A stretch of DNA of 24,894 bases from DASRAP01 sp035277145 (GTDB lineage: Bacteria > Gemmatimonadota > Gemmatimonadetes > Gemmatimonadales > Gemmatimonadaceae), in assembly GCA_035277145.1 (NCBI GenBank), contig DATELA010000056.1, forward strand, positions 1 through 24,894. Direction: 5' to 3'. How positions within the stretch are numbered: position 1 is the first letter of the stretch; every line of letters begins with the position of its first letter. The notes under the pieces were generated by a model that did no database searches, was not told the origin of the DNA, and saw only the letters and a program-made list of their open reading frames with translations. Of the stretch, positions 6,550 through 14,840 are shown piece after piece. The position numbers and the translations under genes were made by a program.

Positions 6550-9500
6550 CCGTTAACTGCAGGCCACCAGTTCTGCCACCATGGTTGCGCCAACTTGCGT
6601 TCGGTCGGCCAGACTTCGTTGAGCGTTGCCGACTCGTACAAGAATCCATTCCGCATCACATACCTCGGCGATAGCACCGCGCGAATGTTCACGAGCGGAT
6701 TCGCGTCGAACACAATCAAGTCCGCGAGCTTGCCCGCTTCGACGGAGCCGAGGTCTTTGTCGAGACCGATCGACACCGCACCGAAGATCGTTCCGACGCG
6801 CAGCACATCGTGCAACGGCATGCCGCCGCCCGACAACAGAATCAAATCCCACGGTGTACCGATGCCCTGCACTTCGTGGTGAGCACCGACGCCGACTTTG
6901 CCGCCGTACTTCACAATCGTCGCGGCTGCTTGCGACACACCTTTGTACGTGAACTCGTCTTCGGGTGACCAGTTCGCCGCGCGCGTCCGGCGCGCGAGAT
7001 CGGGTGGGAACGTGAAGTTCTTGAGGCGCGTTTCTTCGTAGGGATTCTCGCGCGCAATCATGTAGTACTTGTTCTCCGGCCCGCCGTACGCCACGAGCAG
7101 CGTTGGCGTGTACGTGATTTCGCTCGCCGCCGAGAGCAGCGCGACGTCCTTGAAGAGCGGGTAGATCTCGTACGCGTGCTCGTGGCCGGCGTACCCATCG
7201 AGCATTTCGGTAATCGCCATCTTGAAGTCACCCGCACCTTCCGTGGTCGGCGACATCCGCTGTTCGCGCGTCGCCATGACCACGAGCTGTCGCGTGCGAC
7301 GATTACCGGCGAGGTACTGCTTCACCGTTTGTGTTTGATAAAACTCCGCGTAGCGCTTCACCACTTCGCGTGCGCGTTGCAACGAGCGAATCTGATCGCC
7401 GCTGAAAATGCCCTGCCCTGTCCCGAGAAACCGCGGGCCAAGCAAGTCGCCAGCGCGCAGACGGTCGCCGTACGTGAGAATGTCGCTCGTGCTCGTTTGC
7501 GGATCGCGCATGGTCGTCACACCGAACGCGAGGTTCGAGTGAAACGCAGGCACCGCCGTTTTGTGCACATCTCGCGACGGCCATGTGTGAGCATGAACGT
7601 CGACCCAACCAGGAATGATCGTTTTCCCGGCCACATCGATGACGCGTGCATTCGCCGGTGCAGTCACGCGGCCCGACGGACCCACCGCCACAATGCGGTT
7701 GTCGGTGACGACAACATCACCACGTTCAATGATCTCGTTGCCCTTCATCGTGATGATACGCGCACCGCGCAACACCACCGAACCACTCGGCTTCGCTCCG
7801 GTCGCAGCAACTTTGATGTCGATGCGTCGCGGCGTGTACGCTGCGCGGTGCGGCAACGTATCCGCACCAGGCGCGGGAAGCGTGTCGCCGGCGAGCCGGC
7901 GCGGCCATGCGCGCGCGATGGAATCGAGACGGGCCTGGAACGCCGCGCGTACGTCGTACAGAAAGAACGACGGACCAAGCGAGAAGAAGACGTGCCGTCC
8001 ATCCTGCGTCCAGCCCGGGAACTCACCGCCGACCTCGATGGCAACTTGCGCGGGCACCGCTGATGTGTCCGTGCGAATGCTCAGCGGCAGTGCACGTCCG
8101 ATGTCGGGCGTCGGGAATACGTAGAGCCTGTGCGTGCCGGTGTTCGTCGTAAAGCCGTGCGTACCCGTCGGTGACAGCGTGATCGGATCGCCCGCGTACA
8201 CCGTGCGCTGATCGGTCCCATCCCAGCGAATCGACTGGAGCCCCGCGCCGGTCGCGAACAGAATGCGACTGGTGTCTGGTCCAAAATGCGCTTGCGCAGC
8301 GTCGTTGACGTTCGAAACGCCGCCGACGTCGACGATCGGATGGATGTCGCCGCTACCATCCGCGTTCATCCACGAGAGCGTCAGCGGCCCTTCGTCCATC
8401 GCGCCGCTCAAGTTGTCGACGAAATTGCGCCGCGGAATCCACGGTCCGGTCGCGAACACCAGCCGCCGTCCGTCAGGCGAATACACCGGCGCGTAATAGA
8501 ACGACGGCGTCTTCGTGAGTTTGCGAAGGTTCGATCCATCCGCGTTGACGCGATAGATGTCGCCACCCGCTTCGTCGGTCCACGTCGCGAACACAATCGA
8601 GCGTCCATCCGGTGACCACGACGGTGAGTGTTCGACTGTGTTCATGACCGGCGTCACACGTTTCGGCGTGCCACCGTTGAGTGCCTGGATGTACACCTTG
8701 TCGAGCGCGGTGAACGCGAGCGTGCTCAGATCGGGACTTGGGACCGCGTCGCGGATCTGCCGCACCGTGAACGTGTCCGTAATCGGATACTGGAAGAGCG
8801 AGAGCGGCCCCATGTACTGCTCGACGTCCGCGGTGAACGGAATGATCGTCGCGGTTCCGGTGTTCACGTCGATCTTCCAGATCTTTCCGCCGAACGTCGT
8901 GAGAATCGCGGAGTTGTCGCGCATCCACGCTGGATTCGGCATCGCGCCGAATCCTGCTCCGCGATAGCTCGCGTCGTGTTGCACGCCAACTTTCAGTACA
9001 CGTTCGTCGCCGCTCTCGATTTCGCGCACGACGAGCGTCGTCTGCATGTCGATGCGCGTGAAGTAGGAGAGCTTCTTGCCGTCCGGACTGATGGACACCT
9101 GGAACGCACCACTCGGAGCCGTGACCGCCGTGTAGTTGCGTCCACTCTCGCGATCGTATGCGGTGATCGTATTACCGCGCGCGGACGTGTACGCGGTCTT
9201 ACCATCTGGCGAGAACACGGTAATCCCGCCACCACCACCGCCGAACGGAACGCGCGTGCCCGCGCCACCCGCAGGGTGATACAGCGTCTGTCCGCCGAGT
9301 ACGTATTCACCGTCCGGCGTCCACACGGGGTACGACACGCTGCCCGCTTGCAAATTCGACAGCCGCATCGGGTTGGAGCCGTCGGCGTTTGCAATCCACA
9401 CTTGATCGCTGCCCGATCGATCCGACACGAATGCAATGCGGCGCCCATCCGGCGAATACGTGGGCTGCACGTCGAGCTGATTGCCGCCCATAATGCGCGT

Positions 9501-9779
9501 CGCTTTACCGCCCGTGATCGGCATCGTGTAGAAATCGCCGAGCAAGTCGAACAGGATCGTGCGTCCATCAGGTGACACGGACAACGACATCCAGCTGCCT
9601 TCGTCGGTCGTGAATCGCGCGACACGTGTTGTAGTGAGCGGCAACGTGTTCGTGATGTCGCGCGGCGCGCTGCCCGGTGTCACGGTAAACAGCGGCGCCT
9701 GGGTTTGCGCGACGGCCATGCCGGCGAAAAGCGACAACGGCGCAAGGGCGATGACGGCGTACTGCGATACGCGGCGCAT
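6537..9779 (-). CDS. Secreted amidohydrolase with N-terminal PD40/TolB-like beta-propeller (metal motifs intact)
   Basis: This is a 1080-residue secreted enzyme. After the signal peptide (ending AVAQ near residue 25), many TolB/PD40 blades carrying SPDGR-type repeats fill residues about 60-600. An amidohydrolase TIM-barrel domain follows at about 660-1070. Candidate metal ligands are present: DVHAH (His729, His731), GHEHA (His866, His868) and GAHHE (His967, His968). The domain ends with the typical GKLADLIVFDANP. The substrate is unknown; related propeller amidohydrolases may act on peptides or cyclic amides. I chose the ATG at 9779 because it overlaps the upstream paralogue's stop as TAATG and leads straight into the signal peptide. 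An in-frame ATG at 9818 would add 13 non-signal residues inside the upstream gene. Its stop lies inside the 6414-6549 array. Confidence 0.9.
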   Translation of the reverse strand: MRRVSQYAVIALAPLSLFAGMAVAQTQAPLFTVTPGSAPRDITNTLPLTTTRVARFTTDEGSWMSLSVSPDGRTILFDLLGDFYTMPITGGKATRIMGGNQLDVQPTYSPDGRRIAFVSDRSGSDQVWIANADGSNPMRLSNLQAGSVSYPVWTPDGEYVLGGQTLYHPAGGAGTRVPFGGGGGGITVFSPDGKTAYTSARGNTITAYDRESGRNYTAVTAPSGAFQVSISPDGKKLSYFTRIDMQTTLVVREIESGDERVLKVGVQHDASYRGAGFGAMPNPAWMRDNSAILTTFGGKIWKIDVNTGTATIIPFTADVEQYMGPLSLFQYPITDTFTVRQIRDAVPSPDLSTLAFTALDKVYIQALNGGTPKRVTPVMNTVEHSPSWSPDGRSIVFATWTDEAGGDIYRVNADGSNLRKLTKTPSFYYAPVYSPDGRRLVFATGPWIPRRNFVDNLSGAMDEGPLTLSWMNADGSGDIHPIVDVGGVSNVNDAAQAHFGPDTSRILFATGAGLQSIRWDGTDQRTVYAGDPITLSPTGTHGFTTNTGTHRLYVFPTPDIGRALPLSIRTDTSAVPAQVAIEVGGEFPGWTQDGRHVFFSLGPSFFLYDVRAAFQARLDSIARAWPRRLAGDTLPAPGADTLPHRAAYTPRRIDIKVAATGAKPSGSVVLRGARIITMKGNEIIERGDVVVTDNRIVAVGPSGRVTAPANARVIDVAGKTIIPGWVDVHAHTWPSRDVHKTAVPAFHSNLAFGVTTMRDPQTSTSDILTYGDRLRAGDLLGPRFLGTGQGIFSGDQIRSLQRAREVVKRYAEFYQTQTVKQYLAGNRRTRQLVVMATREQRMSPTTEGAGDFKMAITEMLDGYAGHEHAYEIYPLFKDVALLSAASEITYTPTLLVAYGGPENKYYMIARENPYEETRLKNFTFPPDLARRTRAANWSPEDEFTYKGVSQAAATIVKYGGKVGVGAHHEVQGIGTPWDLILLSGGGMPLHDVLRVGTIFGAVSIGLDKDLGSVEAGKLADLIVFDANPLVNIRAVLSPRYVMRNGFLYESATLNEVWPTERKLAQPWWQNWWPAVNGGER

Positions 9780-12700
9780 TAGCGTTGCCCTCCCGCCGCG
9801 TTGGCGGCCACCCACCATGACGCGTTGCTCTTTTGCGGCGCCGGTGCGACTTGATCGAGCGTGGTCGCGTCGTAGAGTCGTCCGTTCTTCATCACGTATC
9901 GGATTGATGTCGTGTTACGAATGTCCGTGAGTGGATCGCGATCGAGCACCACGAGGTCCGCGAGCTTGCCCGTCGCGATCGCGCCGATGTCTGCGCTGAG
10001 CCCAAGTACGTTCGCGCCGGACACTGTCGCCGCGCGAAGGATGTCGTGCGGCTTCATTCCGCCCTTTGCGAGCAGCAGCATTTCCCAGTGGAATGCGAGG
10101 CCGGGCAACCGCTCACCGGTGCCGATCGCGACGGAACCACCCTGCGCCACGACACGCGCAGCGCTGCCCGCAATGTCGGCGAACGGATACTCGTCGGGTG
10201 AAATCCACGATCCGCGTCCCCGTGTTTGCCGGTCGACGTCAGCGTGCGGATAGAAGCGTTGCACACGCGTATCGCCGTGCGGATTCTCCGTCGCACGGAT
10301 GTAGTCGAGTCCATTGCGATCGCCCACACGGCCCGTCAGCATCGGGGTGTACGTCAGTCCTGATTTCGCGATGAGCTGCGCGAGATCGCCGAAGAACGGA
10401 AAGACTTCGTACGCTTCCTGGTGATCTGCGTATCCGTCGAGGATCGCACTGAGGCTCTTTCGATAATCAGTCGTTCCCGATGCTACCGCCGTGAGCCCGA
10501 GTTCCTTGCTGATTTGCAGAAAGCGCTGACGGTCGGCGCGTGTGCCCGTGTACTCGCCGCGCACCGTGCCGGTGCGCCATGCGTTCGCGAAGATCGGCAT
10601 GTACGTGCGGCCTTCCGCGAGCGTGCGCACCGTCAATCCCGAATCCAGCGCAGCCGGACCTGTACTCAGCACTCGCGGGCCAAGCAGCTCGCCCGTGGCA
10701 ACGCGATCGGCGTACGTCAGAATGTCCGTCGCTTCCACTTCGGGATCGCGCACGGTCGTTACGCCGAACGCGAGATCGGTGAGATACGTCGGCACGATCG
10801 TTCCGTGCACTTGTGCCGGCGCGGACAATCGGCCGTGCACGTCGACGTAACCCGGCACGATCGTTTTACCTGCCACGTTGATCGCGCGCGCGCCGTTTGG
10901 AATCGTGACGCGTCCACGCGCGCCAACAGCCGCGATGCGGTTCCCGGTGATGACGATGTCGCCGTTCTCGATCACTTCGGCGCCGTTCATTGTGACGATG
11001 CGCGCACCGCGAAGTACCGTAGTTCCCGCCGGTTTGTCGGCCGCGACAACAATGCGCACGTCGTAGCGATCCGCGTCATACGCCGGTGTCCAGCGCAATA
11101 CGGAATCCTGTGCGCCACCACCGCCGCCGCCTCCGCCACCGCGCCCACCGCCGGCGCCGCCGCCGCCGCGTCCGGCTCCGCCGCGACCACTCGTCGAATC
11201 ATCGCCGGTGCGCGCGAGCGCGGCAGCGATCGAATCCGCGGTCGCTTTGTTGCCGCGCGCGAGATCGTACACGTGGATCGTCGTGCCCGACGACCACACG
11301 ACGTGCGATCCAGTGCGCGACCACGAGGGGAAATCGCCTCCGATGCGCGTGATGCGGCGAACTGGAACGGGCGGATTGTTGCCCGCCGGATCGATCGTGA
11401 GTGAATCGGGCCCCTGCGGGAGCGCGAACAAGTACAGATGATTGCGACGCGTGGCTTGCGACACGACCGTGTGTCCATCGGGCGCGATCAGTGTGCGCGG
11501 CGCTGCGTTCGCGAGAAGTACTGCGCGATCGGATCCATCCCACCGCACAGACACAAGCCCGGTGTCTTCGGCCTGATAAAACACGCGACTCGTATCTGAC
11601 GTGAAATGCGGGAATCCACCGAGCGGCATCGGTCGCGCACTTGCGATCGTGGTGATCGTGCGCTGCGCTCCGCCGCCCGCCGGCATCCATCGCAGATCGA
11701 GATTGAGTTCGCCTGGTGCTTGATCATCGACAATCGCGGTGCGCGCTCTGCGCGGTGCGCGCGCAAACACGAGACGCGATCCGTCGGTCGAGAAGTTGAG
11801 TCGTGTATACATCGCGGGCGCGCGCGTGAGATTGCGCGGCGTTCCACCGCTTGCTTCGACCTGGAAAATGTCGCCGCCGTCTCCGTCCGCCCACGTTGCA
11901 AACGCGATGGAGCGGCCATCCGGTGTCCACGTTGGCGAACTTTCAACGACGTTGTTCGCTGCGGTGAGCCTGCGCGGCGAGGCGCCTTGCTGCAGATCCA
12001 TCACCCACACTTTGCCGAGCGAAGAGAATGCGACGCGACGTCCATCGGGCGACAACGCGGGTTCGCGAATCTCGCGCGCCTGAACGGAATCAGAAATCGT
12101 GTAGTCGCTCTTCACCAACGGACCAAGCGATTGCTCCACGTCCGCAGTGAATGCGATTTGCGCTTTGCGGCCCGACGGAACGTCAATGCGCCAAATGTGG
12201 CCGCCGAACGAAGTAATGATCGCGCTACCATCCGCGAGCCACGCGGACGACGGCAACGGTCCCACACCACTCGGCGATGCTGCGCCGCCGCGCCCGCCGC
12301 CACCACGTCCGCCGCCACGTCCGCCGCGGCCTCCGCCTGCCGCCGGCGTTCCTGCTGGCGGTTGCGTACCCATCGACACCCATTGTTCGGCGCCATTTGC
12401 GAGGTCGCGAATAACCAGCGCCGTTTGCGATTCAAACCGCGTGAAGTACGCGAGCTTCGTTCCATCGCGATTCACGATCGGCCGATATGCACCGCCGGCA
12501 ACGTTCGTGTTGTAACTCGTGCGCCCTTTTTCGCGGTCGTAACGAACGGCCTGTGTGCCCTGTTGGAACCAGATGTACCGGCCGTCCGCGGTGAACGTCG
12601 GCGCGGTTCCGAATCCCGGCACAACAAGTCCCGCACCGCCGCGAACATCAACCAGCCGGTTTCCCGTTACGATCTGCGCGCCATCGGGTGTCCACGCCGG

Positions 12701-13081
12701 ATAATGACCACCCGCGACGAGTTGTCGCGCGCGTTTGCCGTCGGCGTCAGCAAGCCAGGTTGCATCGGCACCGCCGCGATCGGAGATGAACACGATGGAA
12801 CGTCCATCCGGCGAATAGCGCGCTTGTCCGTCGATCGCATTGCCGCTCGTGACGCGCGTAGCTTTCCCGCCCGCAATCGGTACCGTGTAGATGTCACCGA
12901 GCAGATCGAAAAGAATCGTCGATCGGTCGGGTGAGACATCGATCGACATCCACGTGCCTTCACTCGTGGTGAATGCGACGGTGCGAGTGGTGCCGAGTGG
13001 GAGTGGCGGCCCTTGCTGGGCGCCTGCCGCTGCGGCAAACGCGGCAGCGGCGACGAGTTGGCGGATTGAGTTTTCGCGCAT
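9779..13081 (-). CDS. Paralogous PD40-propeller amidohydrolase with lost metal-binding histidines
   Basis: This 1100-residue tandem paralogue of the next gene has the same order: signal peptide (ending AGAQ), PD40 propeller, then amidohydrolase domain (about 680-1085). Aligned to its neighbour, the metal motifs are altered. DVHAH becomes DVHGR (His749, Arg751). GHEHA becomes DHQEA (His887, Glu889). GAHHE becomes GTGER (988-991). It keeps a His in AFHWEM that the neighbour lacks. It may be a pseudoenzyme or use different chemistry. Two glycine-arginine-rich insertions, near residues 245-265 and 630-658, are absent from the neighbour, where only a short six-glycine run is seen. The gene is translationally coupled (TAATG) to the intact paralogue, so the two products may be made in proportion and could associate. 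A GCGCATGCGC palindrome overlaps the start codon. Confidence 0.88.
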   Translation of the reverse strand: MRENSIRQLVAAAAFAAAAGAQQGPPLPLGTTRTVAFTTSEGTWMSIDVSPDRSTILFDLLGDIYTVPIAGGKATRVTSGNAIDGQARYSPDGRSIVFISDRGGADATWLADADGKRARQLVAGGHYPAWTPDGAQIVTGNRLVDVRGGAGLVVPGFGTAPTFTADGRYIWFQQGTQAVRYDREKGRTSYNTNVAGGAYRPIVNRDGTKLAYFTRFESQTALVIRDLANGAEQWVSMGTQPPAGTPAAGGGRGGRGGGRGGGGRGGAASPSGVGPLPSSAWLADGSAIITSFGGHIWRIDVPSGRKAQIAFTADVEQSLGPLVKSDYTISDSVQAREIREPALSPDGRRVAFSSLGKVWVMDLQQGASPRRLTAANNVVESSPTWTPDGRSIAFATWADGDGGDIFQVEASGGTPRNLTRAPAMYTRLNFSTDGSRLVFARAPRRARTAIVDDQAPGELNLDLRWMPAGGGAQRTITTIASARPMPLGGFPHFTSDTSRVFYQAEDTGLVSVRWDGSDRAVLLANAAPRTLIAPDGHTVVSQATRRNHLYLFALPQGPDSLTIDPAGNNPPVPVRRITRIGGDFPSWSRTGSHVVWSSGTTIHVYDLARGNKATADSIAAALARTGDDSTSGRGGAGRGGGGAGGGRGGGGGGGGGAQDSVLRWTPAYDADRYDVRIVVAADKPAGTTVLRGARIVTMNGAEVIENGDIVITGNRIAAVGARGRVTIPNGARAINVAGKTIVPGYVDVHGRLSAPAQVHGTIVPTYLTDLAFGVTTVRDPEVEATDILTYADRVATGELLGPRVLSTGPAALDSGLTVRTLAEGRTYMPIFANAWRTGTVRGEYTGTRADRQRFLQISKELGLTAVASGTTDYRKSLSAILDGYADHQEAYEVFPFFGDLAQLIAKSGLTYTPMLTGRVGDRNGLDYIRATENPHGDTRVQRFYPHADVDRQTRGRGSWISPDEYPFADIAGSAARVVAQGGSVAIGTGERLPGLAFHWEMLLLAKGGMKPHDILRAATVSGANVLGLSADIGAIATGKLADLVVLDRDPLTDIRNTTSIRYVMKNGRLYDATTLDQVAPAPQKSNASWWVAANAAGGQR

Positions 13082-13108
13082 GCGCTACGCTACGAGTCGC
13101 GCATGCGC
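13076..13108. promoter_or_regulatory. Two GCGCATGCGC palindromes at the start of the amidohydrolase paralogue
   Basis: The perfect 10-bp palindrome GCGCATGCGC occurs at 13076-13085 and again at 13099-13108, separated by 13 bp. The first contains the ATG of the amidohydrolase gene. The 48-bp gap to the upstream DUF1800 gene holds little else. A dimeric regulator site is possible, but short GC palindromes also arise by chance in GC-rich DNA. Confidence 0.3.
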
Positions 13109-13129
13109 CGGACAAGGACTACGGGACGA

Positions 13130-14743
13130 CTAGCGTCGCTGAAACTCCGGACTGCCGAGCGCAACAGCGATCATACCGCGCAATCGCGCAGGTGGCTCCG
13201 AGAATCCTTTGGATTTTTCATCCGAACCCGTCGAGGCAATCAGCGTGCGCGTTTCCATACTCGCGACGCCGCCGAGGAAGTGCTCGATCACGGCAGCGGC
13301 CTGCTCCTTCGCGGGCTTGTCTGCATACGTCGTCCACCCGCTCCACGACTCGACTTTGATCGTCGGGATGTAATTCGCCGCGATGTCGCTCGCGAACATC
13401 ACGCGCCGCATGAGGCTGCCTGCAGTGATCCACGGTGTCGCGACGTCGGGCCATCCATCGGGTGATTGGCGGCCAAACACCGGTTGCCCGAAATCCGTGA
13501 GCGTTCGTGCGGTTGCGATCGACGTGTCCGGCAATGCGTCGAGCGAGCGCCGCGCACTGACGATGAACTCGAACGGTGTCTTGGCTTTGGCGCGAAACGC
13601 GGCGCGCGAAAAGAATTCGTCGCTCATCACGATGGTGCGCACAACCTCCGCGATGTCACCATCGGTACGCATGAACGTGTCGGCAGCGCGATCGACGAGT
13701 GCGCGCGGCGGATCGTCGCTGACCAATCGTCGCACGAGCTTTGTTGCGATGTACCCTGCGGTCGACGGATGACGCGCAATAATGTCGAGGACTTCTTCGC
13801 CGTCTTCGATCCCGCGGCCCGCAGCGAGCGTGTGTCCGAGCACGCTCTTCGTGCCGGTGTCGTGCAGGGCCGGCATGAACGTGAACTTCGGCGGCTGATT
13901 CTCACCAGAGACGAGCACGCGCCCACCGCGTGGCGCGGGATCCATGGACCAACCGGTGAGTGCGCGCGCAACCTCGATGACATCCTGTTGTGTGTATCCG
14001 CCGTCGACGCCGAGGGTGTGCAACTCGAGCAACTCGCGCGCGTAATTCTCGTTCAATCCGCCGACTGTACTCAGATGGTTGTCGAGGTAGTACAACATTG
14101 CCGTGCTGTGCGCGACGGCACCGAGCAGGTCGCGGAATTTGCCGAGTGCGCGCGGGCGAATTGCGTCGCGATTGAGCACGGCGAGCGCTTCCACTGACGG
14201 CATTTTCGCTGTGTACACCGAGAAATGGTTTTCCCAGAAATCGGTGATGACTTCCAGCAACTGGCGTTCGGTTTTCTCCGCGTTTACAACTTTGCCGGCG
14301 GCAAATTGATCCGGTCCGCCGCGAACGATCAGCGTGAGTGCACGTACCGTGTTGCGCAACGCGACCATCGAATTGTCCTTCGCCAGGCGAACGGCAGTGT
14401 CATTCGAGTTGGTAACGGCGACACGAACTGGCGCCCTGGACGAGAAACGAATCGACATCACCGAATCGAGCTTCGACACGGGCGCGGACCACGCGAGCAG
14501 CGGCGCGAGCGCCGTGCCGACCGCGGAATCGGCGATTGCATCCGGACGCAGCTGCTCCGCAATCCATCGATCGACTCCCATCTTCGCGATGCGATCGGCG
14601 TCGCCGTAGCGCGGACCGAACGTGAGTCGCGAAGCAACGTGCGCGACTTGTTCAGCGGTGTTGAGTTCGCGCTTCTGCGCGAAGGACGGCGTCGCGGCAA
14701 ATGCAGCCGCGAGTGCGGTGAGAACAACGCGGTGAGTCTTCAC
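13130..14743 (-). CDS. DUF1800 family exported protein, copy 1
   Basis: This 537-residue protein has a signal peptide (residues 1-23, ending SFAQ) followed by the DUF1800 pattern: AEQVAHVASRLTFGPRYGD near residue 30, then the hallmark ELLELHTLGVDGGYTQQDV near 235-253 and ARALTGWS. The function of DUF1800 is unknown. It is commonly encoded beside a DUF1501 protein, which is not seen here. The start is GTG at 14743, supported by a GGAGG sequence four bases upstream and by the signal peptide. Copy 2 lies immediately upstream, and both proteins end in LGSPEFQRR, so they are tandem paralogues. Copy 1 has an extra stretch near residues 85-130 that copy 2 largely lacks. Confidence 0.88.
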   Translation of the reverse strand: MKTHRVVLTALAAAFAATPSFAQKRELNTAEQVAHVASRLTFGPRYGDADRIAKMGVDRWIAEQLRPDAIADSAVGTALAPLLAWSAPVSKLDSVMSIRFSSRAPVRVAVTNSNDTAVRLAKDNSMVALRNTVRALTLIVRGGPDQFAAGKVVNAEKTERQLLEVITDFWENHFSVYTAKMPSVEALAVLNRDAIRPRALGKFRDLLGAVAHSTAMLYYLDNHLSTVGGLNENYARELLELHTLGVDGGYTQQDVIEVARALTGWSMDPAPRGGRVLVSGENQPPKFTFMPALHDTGTKSVLGHTLAAGRGIEDGEEVLDIIARHPSTAGYIATKLVRRLVSDDPPRALVDRAADTFMRTDGDIAEVVRTIVMSDEFFSRAAFRAKAKTPFEFIVSARRSLDALPDTSIATARTLTDFGQPVFGRQSPDGWPDVATPWITAGSLMRRVMFASDIAANYIPTIKVESWSGWTTYADKPAKEQAAAVIEHFLGGVASMETRTLIASTGSDEKSKGFSEPPARLRGMIAVALGSPEFQRR

Positions 14744-14746
14744 GCG

Positions 14747-14752
14747 ACCTCC
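14747..14752 (-). promoter_or_regulatory. Ribosome binding site deciding the GTG start of DUF1800 copy 1
   Basis: Read on the minus strand, GGAGGT ends three bases before the GTG at 14743. It is one of the few strong Shine-Dalgarno sequences in the window and fixes this non-ATG start, since no in-frame ATG exists near the signal peptide. Confidence 0.6.
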
Positions 14753-14840
14753 GGAAGCCGAGGGAGTTCCCAGACCCTATTGGCCAGACCCTACACCCAC
14801 TATGACGTGACGGCCCACTCCAACCGTTGCCTGTCAGCGC

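Noticed and set aside
8628..9575. Plus-strand open frame of 315 codons opposite the first propeller amidohydrolase
   Set aside because: An Arg/His-rich shadow without domain features.
9780..9818. Longer start for the intact amidohydrolase at 9818
   Set aside because: It would add 13 residues before a normal signal peptide and overlap the upstream gene. The TAATG overlap at 9779 explains initiation better.
11606..12934. Plus-strand open frame of 442 codons opposite the degenerate amidohydrolase
   Set aside because: It is Arg/Ala/His-rich without any recognisable motif and mirrors the opposite strand's strongly biased codons. The minus-strand gene has clear domains.
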